Positions 33,025 to 44,313 of a DNA stretch of 64,000 nucleotides are shown in pieces. The stretch is from the NCBI GenBank assembly GCA_036346275.1, contig CM070724.1, forward strand, positions 49,725,038 to 49,789,037. The letters run 5' to 3'. Position 1 is the first letter of the stretch; every line of letters starts with the position of its first letter. The notes beneath the pieces were generated by a model. The model saw only the letters and a program-made list of their open reading frames with translations. It ran no database searches and was not told the DNA's origin. Origin of the DNA: Otatea glauca. Its lineage: Eukaryota; Streptophyta; Magnoliopsida; Poales; Poaceae. Both the position numbers and the translations under genes were made by a program.

Positions 33025-33793
33025 ATGGACTCAAATCAGGAATTTATCCCTATGCTCGATAGTGAAAACCAGTTTTACCTAGGCCTGGTAGGTAACCTAG
33101 ATCCGTCGGCTATCATAGAACAGGATATACCTAGGCTTCCTCTTCATGCTCCCGAGTACAATATCAATGTATGGAGCGAAAGTTTCAAAGCCTGACCGAT
33201 GTCTTTAAAAGGTTGGCGAGATTGGTATAATAGAGTGTTTGCACAGAAAATGCCTTTGTGGGAGCAAGTGGGCATATCGAAATGCCTTCCTCTTTTCTTG
33301 GCCGATCTAGAAGCCAATGAACTCTTAGTGGCCACGACATGCTACTTCTGGTCGGGCACCCTGAACGCTTTCATATTTAGGTTAGGTCCTATCGGCCCAA
33401 CCCCTTTGGATGTAGCCCAATTGTGCTGCTTAAGACCATACAAAGATCAATTGTCGACTTTCAGCGCCAAGCCGCAACATAAACTAATCTTAACCAAAGG
33501 AGAAGGCTGGAGCACATATATTGGAAATAACAAAGGGACTAGCCCTATATCGGACAAAGAGCATGCTGCCTTTTTAAATATGTGGCTTGACTGATACATC
33601 TTTTGTGGACCTTCTCTCAGGCCAACACAAGTTTATCAAGTCATAGCCGAACAACTCGTGGAAAGACATCGGCTTACCTTAGGAAAATTATTCTTAGAAG
33701 CAATCTATCAATTGATGCATATCATCAGAAGTCGACTTTTCACTGGACTTGGACAGTATTATGTAGGCAATATTGGTGGATCTCTACGGTTCA
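33025..33793 (+). pseudogene. Plant mobile domain (PMD) gene carried antisense in a gypsy element, copy A
   Basis: From ATG 33025 the frame reads MDSNQEFIPMLDSENQFYLG and on to WRDWYNRVFAQKMPLWEQVG, then FWSGTLNAFIFRLGPIGPTP and DVAQLCCLRP. This is the plant mobile domain (aminotransferase-like) signature of a Trp-rich fold followed by a G..T..DVA.L..L motif. A TGA at 33193-33195 replaces the Trp expected before PMSLKGW, and another TGA sits at 33592-33594. Reading continues in frame to about 33793, where a hAT-like end interrupts it. PMD proteins act in transposon silencing and development in plants, and retroelements are known to carry PMD copies. This copy is dead. Confidence 0.8.
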
Positions 33794-34632
33794 TAGGGGT
33801 GGGCATTTTTAAACCGAAATCGAAAAATCGAACCGAATTAATTGAATATTTTGGTTTTTGGTTTGCAGTTCGATTTTTATTCTAGCACTATTCGGTTTAC
33901 GGTTTGCAATTTGGTTTTAAAAGTTTGGAAATCGACAAAAATATTGAACTGATCCATTCGGTCGCACTGGCACCGCACTCCGCACGTGACGCACGTTCAC
34001 ACGTCTTCAGTCTTCAATTCCCCATTTCATTTTCCCCAATAGCAATCGGCATTTCGGCAACCCTACCCGGCTACGCCGCTATGGGATACCCCAGGGCCAC
34101 GACCTACCGACGACGTGGCCCCAGGCATAGCCACCCTCCTGCCCTCCATCCCGCCATCCGACGGCCATCCCGACCTGAGCGACTAAACTGACGCAGCCCT
34201 CACCACCACCATCGTCGCTCTCTCGGCCCCCGCCACCGTCGTCGCCCTCTGGCCCTCCCATCCGGCCTTCCCCTGAGCCAATGCGGCCCCAGGCGGTGTC
34301 ACCGTCGTCAACTCGTCGTCCACTCGGCTCCCATCCCCCAAGCCGTCGTGACCATCGAGAAGCACTGGATCTGCTTCAAGAACAAGAAGCAGCTCGGTAT
34401 AACTTCTCTTCCCCCCAATCTCCTCCTTGTCCGGCGTTCGCCGTGTTCTTGATGTCCGGCGTTTACTGGATGTGCAAGTTTCTTGATGTTCATAGCCGTT
34501 TAATTTGTAGCCGTGTGTTTAATTATGAGATGTTGGATGGTGATGGCGTGATGCCCGGTTGTGAATGGATCATGGCGATTTTTGTGCATCTGATGTCGTG
34601 TGTTTGACAACAAAGCTTAAGTGCAATACAGG
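33794..34632. mobile_element. 5' part of a hAT-like element, truncated
   Basis: It begins TAGGGGTGGGCATTTTTAAA and carries AAACCGAA / ATCGAACCGAAT motifs, matching the element at 9515-10055. A GC-rich stretch follows (34030-34450) with no recognised protein. The opposite terminus is missing: an LTR begins at 34633. Confidence 0.6.
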
Positions 34633-35298
34633 TGTTGGCGCCAAAAACTTGATGTAGGGTTTATTGACTACAACACACCAGACGAACACCAGGTTCAAGT
34701 TGGTTCATGGTGTGCTAACCGATTTGATCCAACAATCGATAAGGAAAAATATGAAATACGCACAAAGCCGATTTTGGGTATCAATCGGCTTGGACCTAAC
34801 CAGCTGAAAGCCGATTAAATCAGAAGTAAGGGTAAACCTAATTAGCCGATTAAAGCTAATCAGAGGATAAAGGCAGATCAACTCTGATAAAGGTGGTGCG
34901 CAACAAGATCAGAGAAAATTGAACCTGATTGGCGTAACAAAAGATGATCAATGATCGACGATGCACAACTTTATTAATCAAATAGAGTTACAGGAGAATC
35001 TAGATTACAAAACTACTCCTAGCTGTTGGGAAAATAGATGAAAGTATAATGCAAGTTGGTTGATTTTATTATGTCTCTTTTTATCCTGTTCGCATCTACC
35101 TTTTATACCTATCAGCCAATCGAGTCCTATTACAACATGTTGCAGAACATGATTCATATCGGCCTCTATCCGGTTGGTCTTTTCTCAAATATTTGCAGTT
35201 ACCAAATATCATTAAATCTTTTCGAGTTAAATATTGGCTATATCTTGTTGACTCAAATCTGCCAATTTTGACTATACTGCCAGATCTTGGTGCAAACA
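34633..35298 (-). repeat. Gypsy-type LTR, copy 2
   Basis: It starts TGTTGGCGCCAAAAA and ends GGTGCAAACA, with a minus-strand AAAAGGGGGGCATA purine tract at its right edge. It is therefore the 3' LTR of the minus-strand element whose 5' LTR is at 38584-39304. Confidence 0.88.
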
Positions 35299-35640
35299 TA
35301 TGCCCCCCTTTTGGGAGATAACTTGTTATCTTCCAAAAATCTCAACCATCGGCTTTGCACAATATCGGCTTATTAGGAAGTCCTCAGCAACAACCGTTGC
35401 TTTAATGGTGCCGTAAAAATCTTGATGCGCACATTGTGCATTTTAACTGCTCGCATCTTTTGAGATCCTTTTCTCGCCTCTTCAGATTTTCACCGTGCTA
35501 CAAATATGCGGCCCCACACTATCATTTTCACGCGTCTAAGCTCTCGAGTTGTCTGCAATGGGCTTCTTCTCTTTAGTCATCAAGTCCTTTAGTGCCCACC
35601 ATCTTCTACCCTCAATCGGCTTCCTACCAAGATCGCCTGA

Positions 35641-35940
35641 ATGGATCCTTCTCAGGTATTCATCCCAATTCCCAACGGCAACGACCAATTTTACCTAGGA
35701 CCAGTAGGAAATCTAGATACCGATACGGTTATCAATGAAGAAATTCCTCGCCTTCCTCTATCTGCTGCCGGATACAACATAGAAGGTTGGAACAAAAGCT
35801 TTAGAGCCTGGCCGACAACGCTTAAAGGGTGGAGGTCTTGGTATATCTGTGTAGCAGCTCAGAAAAGGGGTCAATCGACCTTTGCTATAGATGTGGACCC
35901 AACCTCTTCTAGCCGACAGTATGTTGCCGGATCCTTGATA
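35641..35940 (+). pseudogene. PMD gene carried antisense, copy B (5' fragment)
   Basis: From ATG 35641 the frame reads MDPSQVFIPIPNGNDQFYLG, then LPLSAAGYNIEGWNKSFRAW and LKGWRSWYICVAAQ. It aligns with copy A over about 85 residues and keeps the Trp that is a stop in copy A. It then runs into minus-strand protease sequence at about 35940, so the rest of the domain is deleted. Confidence 0.75.
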
Positions 35941-35942
35941 GA

Positions 35943-36539
35943 TCAACATAAATACGCCATGGAGTCGGCCTTTATAGTTTCAATCTCACTTCCATTCCAC
36001 TGTAGTAACTCTTGATGTAAGGTCGACGGAATACAACAATCATCATGAATCCATTCTTGCCCAAGTATTGTATTGTAGAATCCTGGACCTTTAGCGATGT
36101 AAAATTTTGTCGGCAAAGTCTTCCAGCCGACTGTAAGCTCCACAGTGAACACCTTTTGGACTTCTGTCGACTCACCAGCAAAACCTTTTATTATAATTTC
36201 AGTTTGTGCCAATTGATCGACCTTGCCCAATAGCTGGCACGTTTCGTAAGGCATGATATTAACCTTAATTCCAACATTGACCAACATTCGAGATATCGGC
36301 TTAGATTCAATGAGACCTTTGATACATAAAGGTTTAATATGCCGATTCCCCTCTGCTGGCTTCTTGAATAGTGCTTGTTGGGGCTTAGGATTGGTTTGGT
36401 CGATTTCTGTAACTGATGACCTTATTAGATCGACCTCTCCCTTCGCACCGTCCTGCCCATGCTCCATATTTTGATTTGGTACTGCTTGTTTTTTCTTTGG
36501 CATCGATACTTTTATGATCTTTTTAGCTCCAGTTTTCAC
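35943..36539 (-). pseudogene. Gypsy aspartic protease domain with altered active site
   Basis: This 198-residue minus-strand frame resembles the retropepsin region of gypsy polyproteins: ISRMLVNVGIKVNIMPYETC, then KGFAGEST, LPTKFYIAKGPGFYNTILGQ and EWIHDDCCIPSTLHQ. The catalytic triad normally reads D-[TSG]-G; here it reads N-V-G, so the catalytic Asp is replaced by Asn. Polymerase does not follow. In an active element this domain would cut Gag-Pol; here it is presumably inactive. Confidence 0.8.
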
Positions 36540-36570
36540 TCTTGTCTGAATCGGCTTTTGTGTAAATGTA

Positions 36571-36800
36571 GGCCCTGTTTGGTATAGCTCCAGATCCCAG
36601 CTCCACCTCAGAGCTGAAGTTTGTAGGCTAAAATAAAGTGAATTAAGTTTATATTTTTAGTCTAAAATGTAAAAAAGATGATACATCTAAACACTCTTAA
36701 TGTACCCATAGCTCCAGCTCCATAAATTTCTGGAGCTAGGAATACCCTGCTCCACCAACTCCACGGATTTTAGTGGAGCTGGAGCTGTCCCAAACACCCC
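36571..36800. mobile_element. MITE, 'CTGTTTGG...AGCTCCAGCTCC' family, copy 2
   Basis: GGCCCTGTTTGGTATAGCTC at the left and AGCTGTCCCAAACACCCC at the right, with the same core as the copy at 15568-15796. It lies inside gypsy element B, so this family moved after that element inserted. Confidence 0.85.
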
Positions 36801-37222
36801 CGTAGTATTAGTAGCCGATGTCAGCTTTTCCATTTTGTCTGTTGTCTTCATTACCTGCATTGGCCTCCGTATATACGTACTAATGGCCGATGCTTCTCTT
36901 GAATTCTTCGTGTCCGCATCGACCCTTGTTGAGAGGTACTCCTAATGGCCGACGCTGGCGTAGTCCTCATCACTTGCGTCGGCCTTTGTTTATACGTACT
37001 CCCGGTGGCCGATGCAAGCTAATCCTTGCGTTGCCAAACTTTTTTTATTATTGAGGGTGCCTTTTGGAATTTTGACTTCCCCCCGTTGTCAGCCTTGATC
37101 GACATTGGTTTTCTTTCTTGCTGTGGCAAACACCGTGGGAGCAAGCTTGAGCTACACTTGCGATCAACATATTTGCTGATCGGCCTATGATTTTTGGCCG
37201 ATTCAACTTCGTTAAAGCCCCG

Positions 37223-38550
37223 TCAGCCTTTCATATGATACAGATAGTCTTTGGCCGATGGTAGCCTCATATTTTCCTTTAAACAAAATTGGTAAAAGGG
37301 ACAACCCTGATGATCTTCATTGTGATAACGCCGGCCACTTGTGGCTTTTGCTTTCGGTGTTATTTTGACGGCCGATGCGTCTACAACTTGGGTACGCTGC
37401 GACTCAGGACCCACTGGCCCAACTCTTTTAGCCAATGTTTCTAGATCAGTACTCTCAGCTGATCCCAGGTGCCAGATTAAATCTTGCTTCAGTGTTTTGT
37501 TTCTTGTCGGTCGACCATCCATAGGAGTCCATACACAAATCGTTTTTGTAGGATAATGTAAATATTTAATTTGGCAGTTAAATAAATTATCCTCACCTTG
37601 AACAATCTTGTAAGGTTGATCGACGGAGCATGACTCATCTTTCAGCACCAGTTGTCGTTCATCTTCATAATTTGAGGAGTCAAGGAGGGCTTGCCCCTCG
37701 AGGATACTACCTTCCTTAATCGGCTTGGCCGATACAGGAATCATCATCAGCTTAACTCCACTTTGAGCTGTAGCCGATGGATAAATTGATAATGCAGGAG
37801 ATTGTAGATGATGCATCCAAACCTTCATGATCTGGGCGGCCGATATCTCAAAGATCCTTTCTTGCCGATTGATAGGATCGGTCACCGGTGAGACCAGTTT
37901 CATAGATTAATCTAACAATGATGGGTCTATCGGCCTTTTGGCTGATTCCTACCTTTTGCAGCATGATTCATCCACTCCCCCCCCCCCCGAGGGTCTTGAT
38001 CTGTCAAATTTATCAATTCAAATTGCAATATAAAATCCTATCATTATCATACCTTTCTGGAGTTTATACTTGTTCTTTTGTAGTTTTTTGTCTCCGGAAG
38101 TATGCTTCTAGATCCCTTTGTAATGCCTCCCTGACTTTCTGGAATATATCCTTGAATTGATCTTCAATTGGAGTATGATCTTGAGGTTCACAACCTTGCA
38201 AATCTTGCATTGTTGGTACAATCGATGGCGCATACGTAAGAGTCGTCTTTGGGCATAGATCTCTATGATTCAACAAATGATGATTGTAGATCCGAGCTGA
38301 ACTTTGGACACGCCCTTGCATGCCTTGGTATGTATTCATCGGCTGAGGAATAGCCTGATGTCCATAATACTGCCGATTTTGACCTTAGAGACTAGCCCTA
38401 GATTGATCTTGATGTATATGGTCGTATTGATCTTGATAATTCATAGTGATCGGCCCTGGGTAGGCCTGATGCCCGTAGATCGCTGCAGGCTACATAGGCA
38501 CATGATAGATAGATTGATTCATATTGAAAAATAATAGATCTTACTGGGTT
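37223..38550 (-). pseudogene. Gypsy gag-like frames
   Basis: Minus-strand frames at about 38550-38064 (Gln/Tyr-rich; contains DQFKDIFQKVREALQRDLEA) and 37903-37223 (ends HQGCPFYQFCLKENMRLPSA) occupy the gag position next to the 5' LTR. The match to gag is by place and general character; a stop near 38385 and frame changes break it. Confidence 0.6.
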
Positions 38551-38583
38551 TGATCTCGTGTCCCACCGGGCGTGCCAAAAGTG

Positions 38584-39304
38584 TATTGGCGCTAAAAAAT
38601 ATAATGAAGGATTGATCAGCTAGAACACACGCAAACACCGGGTTTAAGTTGGTTCGTGGCGTGCCAGCCGATTTGATCTTACAATCGAAAAGATAAATAG
38701 GTGCAAACCGATATAATCGGCTTAAACCAAGATAAATGAGCGTCTCAGCCGATTAGATGGCACGATCGGCTAGATAGATCTAAACGACTATTACAGTCGA
38801 TTAAACAATAGGTAAATGTATGTTTTCCCCCAAAAAGGCGACGCGCAACAAGATCAGTATGAAAACAAATCTAGGATAACTGGCGTAATTAAAGATGACC
38901 AATAATCGGCGATGCACAACTTTATTGATCAAAATCGAATTACTGAGAAGATTCTAAGTTACAAAAGATACTCTTAGTTGACAGAAAGTAAAAAAAAGTA
39001 GATGCGAGTTGATTGATTGCCTCCGGGCACTTTTTCTTATCACCTCTAGATCTTTTATATAGCACTTAGGCCGATCGTATCCTTCTCCGACTCAAGATCC
39101 ACAATGCGTATCGGTCTCAACTTTTGGGAGATAAATTACTCTTTGAGCCGATATCGGCTAAGACTCTCCATATTAAACTCCATATCGGTTATAATTTCAA
39201 TTGTAACTTATCTTTTCACTTTTTAACCGATATAGGCTAGAAATATCTAATTTCATTTTTGACCTAACAAATCGGTTATGCCTTGTCAAATTTAGGTGCT
39301 AACA
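38584..39304 (-). repeat. Gypsy-type LTR, copy 3 (5' LTR of element B)
   Basis: It begins TATTGGCGCTAAAAAA (first dinucleotide mutated from TG) and ends AGGTGCTAACA. It aligns with copies 1 and 2, including GATGCACAACTTTATTGATCAA. Confidence 0.85.
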
Positions 39305-39795
39305 ATATTCTAACAGTATGATGGTTGTTTTAAGTAGTGGAAAATTAATAACTTTCTTGATTCCTGTTGCTGGAGTTCTGAATCACTCGGTTTGTAGATC
39401 TGTCCGTGACTCAGTTCCAAAGCTTTTCCTTTCACTGGTCTACTTATCTCTTTGTCTTGACTTCTTCCTCTCTTTTTTTCCTGTAGGTATCTCCACACAT
39501 TCTTAACTACGGCCGGGTGGATAAAGAGACAAATTTCTTTGAAGTTTCCTTTGTCTAGACCGTGTGATGCAGGAGAGCAATGTTTTCTCAGTCATGGGAA
39601 ACATCCAGGATCTCATCTTATTACCTTTTATGGTTTTCTGCCGAGAGGAGACAACCCTTATGATGTTATACCTTTAGGTAATGTTTTACGGAAGTGTTGC
39701 TCCTAAGCTACGTGTGGATCTCTAAGTAGAGAGGTTACCGTTGCTTTATCTTGTCAATGTGATGGTGGTTGGGCCGGATAACGACACTAATTTAT

Positions 39796-40024
39796 GGGGT
39801 GTTTGGTAGGACTTCAGCTCCATCAGATCCGTAGATCTGGTGGAGCTGGGTATTCCTAACTCCACTAGATCCGTGGAGCTGGATCTGTGAGTATATTAAG
39901 AGTGTTTAGATGGATCATCTTTTCAAATTTTAGACCAAATATATAAACTTAATTCACTTTATTTTAGCCTACAAATTTCAGATCTCAGATGAAGCTAGGA
40001 TCTGGAGCTCTACCAAACAGGTCC
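39796..40024. mobile_element. MITE, 'CTGTTTGG...AGCTCCAGCTCC' family, copy 3 (inverted)
   Basis: GGGGTGTTTGGTAGGACTTC at the left and GGAGCTCTACCAAACAGGTCC at the right (last base adjoining). The core is the reverse complement of copies 1 and 2. It lies in an intron of the SET pseudogene. Confidence 0.85.
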
Positions 40025-40678
40025 TTTCTCGCTAAAATGGGCTTAGCCTGGTGATCTTAAATTTAATATAACCACATCCTGCCTTTCAATTGCTGAGGGA
40101 CTGGACACAAATTCGATAAATGGCAAGCAGCATTATTGATGTCCGATTGTCTGCAGATCTTGATGCATCTATCGACGAAGAGGATGGTACAGCCCAGTCT
40201 TTGAGTACAAGTCAAACCACTCGTATGGTTCGTGGGACATGATTGCCCCATCTCCATGCTGTTCTAAAGTGTGATCATAACGAATCCACTCCAGAGGCTG
40301 ATCTGATGTAAGAATGCTGTCGCTTTGCTTTCATGAACGATGTGTGAAGCATGTCGTACGCTTGACAAAATATCTGAAAATGGTATCCGCGGCTAAACCC
40401 TACCTTTTCTCTGTACTCAGATCAAGGAAAATGACAAGATGGTGCTCGAAACACTCATGTCCATATCTAATCCCATGCTCGAAGGATTAGGCGGGCCAGG
40501 TGACTTAAACCGGTGCAACTTCATTGCTTAAATAACTATTTTGTGTGACGCCTTTTGTGCCGGACATCAGCATCGGTGCTTGTATTTGATTTCTCGCAGG
40601 GAGAACGCCAGTTGGGACTTGAAGCTAGCAATGGACTCCAAAGGTTTATAGAGAATGCTATACTCTGGTACCCCTTCT

Positions 40679-40960
40679 CAGAGGCGGAGCCAAGGGTGGG
40701 GCTCCAGCCCCCCCTGCTCCACCACGAGAAATTCAGCCACGACGCAATGATGGTCGTGCCATGCAAATCAGATTTGTCAAATCTCTTTTTTCAGACGGTG
40801 ACAATGAAAAGTAATTTTTTTCCCTTGCAAATTTACATACTGATACTATATTACATGAATTTAAATCTCAACTATAATATGTCGGCTTGGTAGTTTTTAT
40901 ATTTAGTATATGTACTTGTGTTCAGCTCCCCCTCTTGAATGAATCCTGGCTCCGCCTCTG
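40679..40960. mobile_element. hAT MITE with perfect 13-bp TIR and 8-bp TSD
   Basis: The ends CAGAGGCGGAGCC and GGCTCCGCCTCTG are perfect inverted repeats. The duplication CCCCTTCT flanks it (40671-40678, 40961-40968). It is non-coding, 282 bp. It interrupts the last exon of the SET pseudogene. Confidence 0.95.
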
Positions 40961-41007
40961 CCCCTTCTTATGTGCAGCAGCATCCGGATCGGATTCGAGT
41001 TTTGTGA

Positions 41008-43880
41008 GATAAGGTATGAGTGTGCACGGCCTGGAGAACAAAGAAGATGAATCCCGTAGAGAGAACCAAAATAACGACGTTGAAGCAAACACGACGAGTG
41101 AGAAAGATTTGGCGAAGCCGACCGCAAATTTTTTTAAGCACGATCTTAAAAGAGTACAAGGGATTGTTTCTCTCGCATAACCTCTCGACCTTTTATGACC
41201 TTCGGATCCTTGCTCTATACAAGAATCTAGTGCTAAAGAATAATCTAGCCTCTAATCCTCTCGTGAACCTCTTGTTTTGGATGAGTTGACTTGTGGATTT
41301 CTTGGTTGCTTAGGTTCTTTATGATCACCCCTAGGTTTATATAGCCTTCATAGTTCTCCTCTAAATCAAATAGAAATCCTAATCCTATTAGGAATTCATC
41401 TAGCATACCTTTACAAATTCTAAAAGACTAGATATGAGTCACCATATTTAATAGAAAAAGGATAATCTCCTCCCCTGTTATCTCCGGTACCTCGCTCAGG
41501 CTTGGCCATGCTTGATTCCTAGTTGGAAGTGCTTCATTAATCGACTGTGCAAGATCACACTGGGAGTATGTTGGGAATGCCTTAGCTGACATGTGGATGG
41601 TGAAGCTGTTGCCCATGGGTTAGTTGCAACTGAGCGCAATTTGTTCTCTCCTGGACAAGGATCCCAGGGCTGGCAACCCCCTCTCCTAACTGAAGATGCT
41701 CCAACATCAGATGTTTACGCGAAATCCGATCATCTGTTTGCGCCCCTGTGGCTTAAGATTTAAGTTGCTCCTGATTGTTAATGCAAACTTGCTTTTGGTG
41801 GAATAAAGCCACTTTTGAACTAACTTTCTGGGATGGAGTGATGTCGCCGACCGATAAGGCCTACTTTTCAACCTGTTTATCTGATGGGCATATTACTGAT
41901 CCATGGACCTGGATATGGGTTTCTTCTAAATTAGTTTCTCCCATGCGGTCCATATACTGAAATCACTAACGAGTGCCTATGAGGATACTCTTCAGTCTTG
42001 ACGCTGCATATTGGATTTGCTGCTCTTGAAAGTTCGATTTTCTGTTCTTCAGAAAAAAAAAATTTGGGATCAAGCACTTATGTCAAACAATTGTCTTACA
42101 CCAAAGTTATTGTTCTTGGTGAGGATATTTAATGACAATGTTGCTTCGTTTTTGCCTTTGTACAATCCATTGGGACATGATTCGGATGGGCACTTTCGGT
42201 GATCCATGTTTTGTGTACACTATAATAAATTGTATATTTTGTCCTTTTGGGAAGTGATAAATCTTTGGATGAACAAAGCATACTATTGCCTTGTGGTCAC
42301 ACTTTCTAGCTGGAGGCATATGATAGGTGTCCTCTCAAGTGTGGTTATTGCTGTCTTTTTCATTCACCACAAAGAAAGTATCCACATATTTTTACATGCC
42401 GAAATTAAGAGAGAGAGAAAACTCATTCCAAACAAGGGATGTGTCTTCGATATAAAAAAATCAGTCCAAATTTCTAACTGAACGGCAATGAATAGTTTGT
42501 GGTCAGATGAACTGGCGCATCAGCAGGACAGGTCACCGGTATGTAATTGGGATGTAAACAAAGGCAGACAGTGTATAATTTGGCTGGTGCCTCCCAAGCA
42601 CAACCTGATTAAAAATGATTGGACCACACGATGATATCTGATCATGGCTCAGGATTATCTCTTGGTTATATCTAATGATCAAATCGTGCCAGATTGCCAG
42701 CCTTACAATGACATGATTTGATGATTAAAAACACATATTTTCTGACATATGTAGTAGTAGTAATTTATACATAAATTTACCAAACGTACTCGTACAAAAT
42801 ACATAGGAAAAAATACACCTCATCTGCATTTTGGTTCTGGCAGTAGTACAAATGTAGAAATACAATGCAATAAATAAAAGAAAAGGAACATTCTTTACAG
42901 ACAAGAATACTAATGGCACAAGATACAAGAAAGGACAAGCTCAGAGAATACTAGGGCCCACGTTTCAGTGTAACGAAGGTGGCTGGCGCATCAGCATCCA
43001 ACGATCCAGACATCCCATTGGCTGGCCCCACGAGTCAGGGTCCCCACAGTCACCATCAAAACCAGCCTATATTCTGTTGCATCCCCGTTTTGCCCCTGCC
43101 ACTAACTGCCGACACTTTATTTACTTGATTAATTATTGTTATTGTTACTTTATTTGCTATATATTGTTTATTATTTTATTCATTTATATTTTGTATAATA
43201 GGTTACTGGAATTTCATGAATTCGCATACGACTCCATGAATCTCACTACTTACTATTTTTTTCTGTAGGGAACTACTTATTCCTATTTGATTTTAAAGCT
43301 TTGTTAACAAAGTTAAAGAAACACTAGCGACCTATCTAAGCCAAGTCCGGCATTACACTTTTCAAACAATTAAATAAGTTTTATTACTTTTTTGCTCCAA
43401 AGCCTGTCACTTCTCTATATGGTAAAAAGTTAAAATTGGTAAAGCATTTATTATATATATCTTGACTGGCCAATGGAAAATTATAAAAGTATATTTGTCA
43501 TAAAAAAATGCCTTTGTAACGTGGAATTTTGAAATTTTATACTAAAATGATAGTTGAGGGTGAATCTTGGAGACTAATATAATAGTTGAGGGTGAATCTT
43601 GGAGATTACTCACCAAAAAAAAAATAGCAAACCTTGTTTGGTAGATGCCTAGGACGGTGTTCAAGTGATTTATATCCACCTCTATCTTTTCCTTTGAGAA
43701 ATTATCAAAACAGAGGAAGACATTCACATGGTCCTAGATCAAAAATCATAAGAACTCTTGTGAAACATTGAAAGAGATCATGATTAGATTCCATCAAAAT
43801 ATAGTAGCATAAATAAACACATACAAAAAATAAAATACAAAGAAAAACTTTTGCTAGAAAGAAGGTAGAGCCGTAGAGGC
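41008..43880. other. Intergenic, nothing recognised
   Basis: The stretch is AT-rich with short frames only. No gene family, tRNA or clear terminal-repeat element was recognised. The part at 43080-43270 is very AT-rich. The promoter of the syntaxin-like gene presumably begins toward 43900, where CT-rich sequence appears. Confidence 0.4.
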
Positions 43881-44313
43881 CTAGAGGGTGGCAGGGCAAG
43901 AACGGAACAGAGATCCCGAAGGCACCAGTAGGAAGAAGCCAAGCCAACGAACGCCAAGCAGGAGAGGAGGCCAGAGAAGGAGAAGGCGAGGTAGTTGGGA
44001 AGTAGTTTACTTCCCTCTCGACCTCCTCCTCCCTCTCCTCCTACTCCTCTCTCTGACACACGTCTCCCTCCGCCTCCCGCTTCCTCTCCGTGAAGCAACG
44101 GGGAGGCCGGGAAGCGAGACCCCGGAGGAAACGCGGCCGCAATCGCCGCCTTTTCTTGGCTTTGCGCAGTTTCTTGGTCGGTCTGTGAGGTTTCGCTTGC
44201 TGGCGTGCGAGATTGGAGCAGCTGGAGTTGCGGAGCTGGGAGAAACGCGACTGTTCGTGGCGTTTGGAGCCGTCTGTTTGTTGATTTGATCTGAGGTGGT
44301 GGTGGTGGCCGCC

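Larger units (their letters stand above)
34633..39304 (-). mobile_element. Ty3/gypsy-type element B with antisense PMD, internally deleted
   Basis: The LTRs are 34633-35298 (3') and 38584-39304 (5'). Next to the 5' LTR, a minus-strand TGGCACGCCCGGTGGGAC (38560-38577) occupies the primer-binding position. Leftward come gag-like frames, an aspartic protease domain, and then directly the antisense PMD gene. Reverse transcriptase, RNase H and integrase were not found, so the element is an internally deleted, non-autonomous copy. Flanking pentamers (ACAGG and ATATT) do not match. Confidence 0.8.
39317..41007 (+). pseudogene. SET-domain methyltransferase pseudogene (RLSMT/SETD-like), 3' exons
   Basis: Exons 39317-39389, 39487-39677, 40157-40307, 40421-40499 and 40600-41007 (minus the MITE) encode the end of a SET domain and the Rubisco-LSMT-type substrate-binding region. 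Motifs are LIPVAGVLNHS, RPCDAGEQCFLSHGKHPGSH, LITFYGFLPRGDNPYD and ENASWDLKLAMDSKG. Such enzymes methylate lysines or histidines of ribosomal, plastid or actin-type substrates. Damage: no N-terminal exons (a gypsy LTR ends at 39304), a one-base frameshift before KFPLSRPCD, TGA at 40240-40242 where Trp is expected, and a TAG in the last exon. Intron positions are kept, so it is not a processed copy. The hAT MITE sits in the last exon; skipping it and one 8-base duplicate restores colinear reading to the TGA at 41005-41007. Confidence 0.82.

Noticed and set aside
32025..39304. A single complete gypsy element from LTR 1 to LTR 3
   Set aside because: Three LTRs exist, both LTR 1 and LTR 2 have a purine tract on their right side, and two PMD copies are present. 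Two related, partly deleted copies explain this better.
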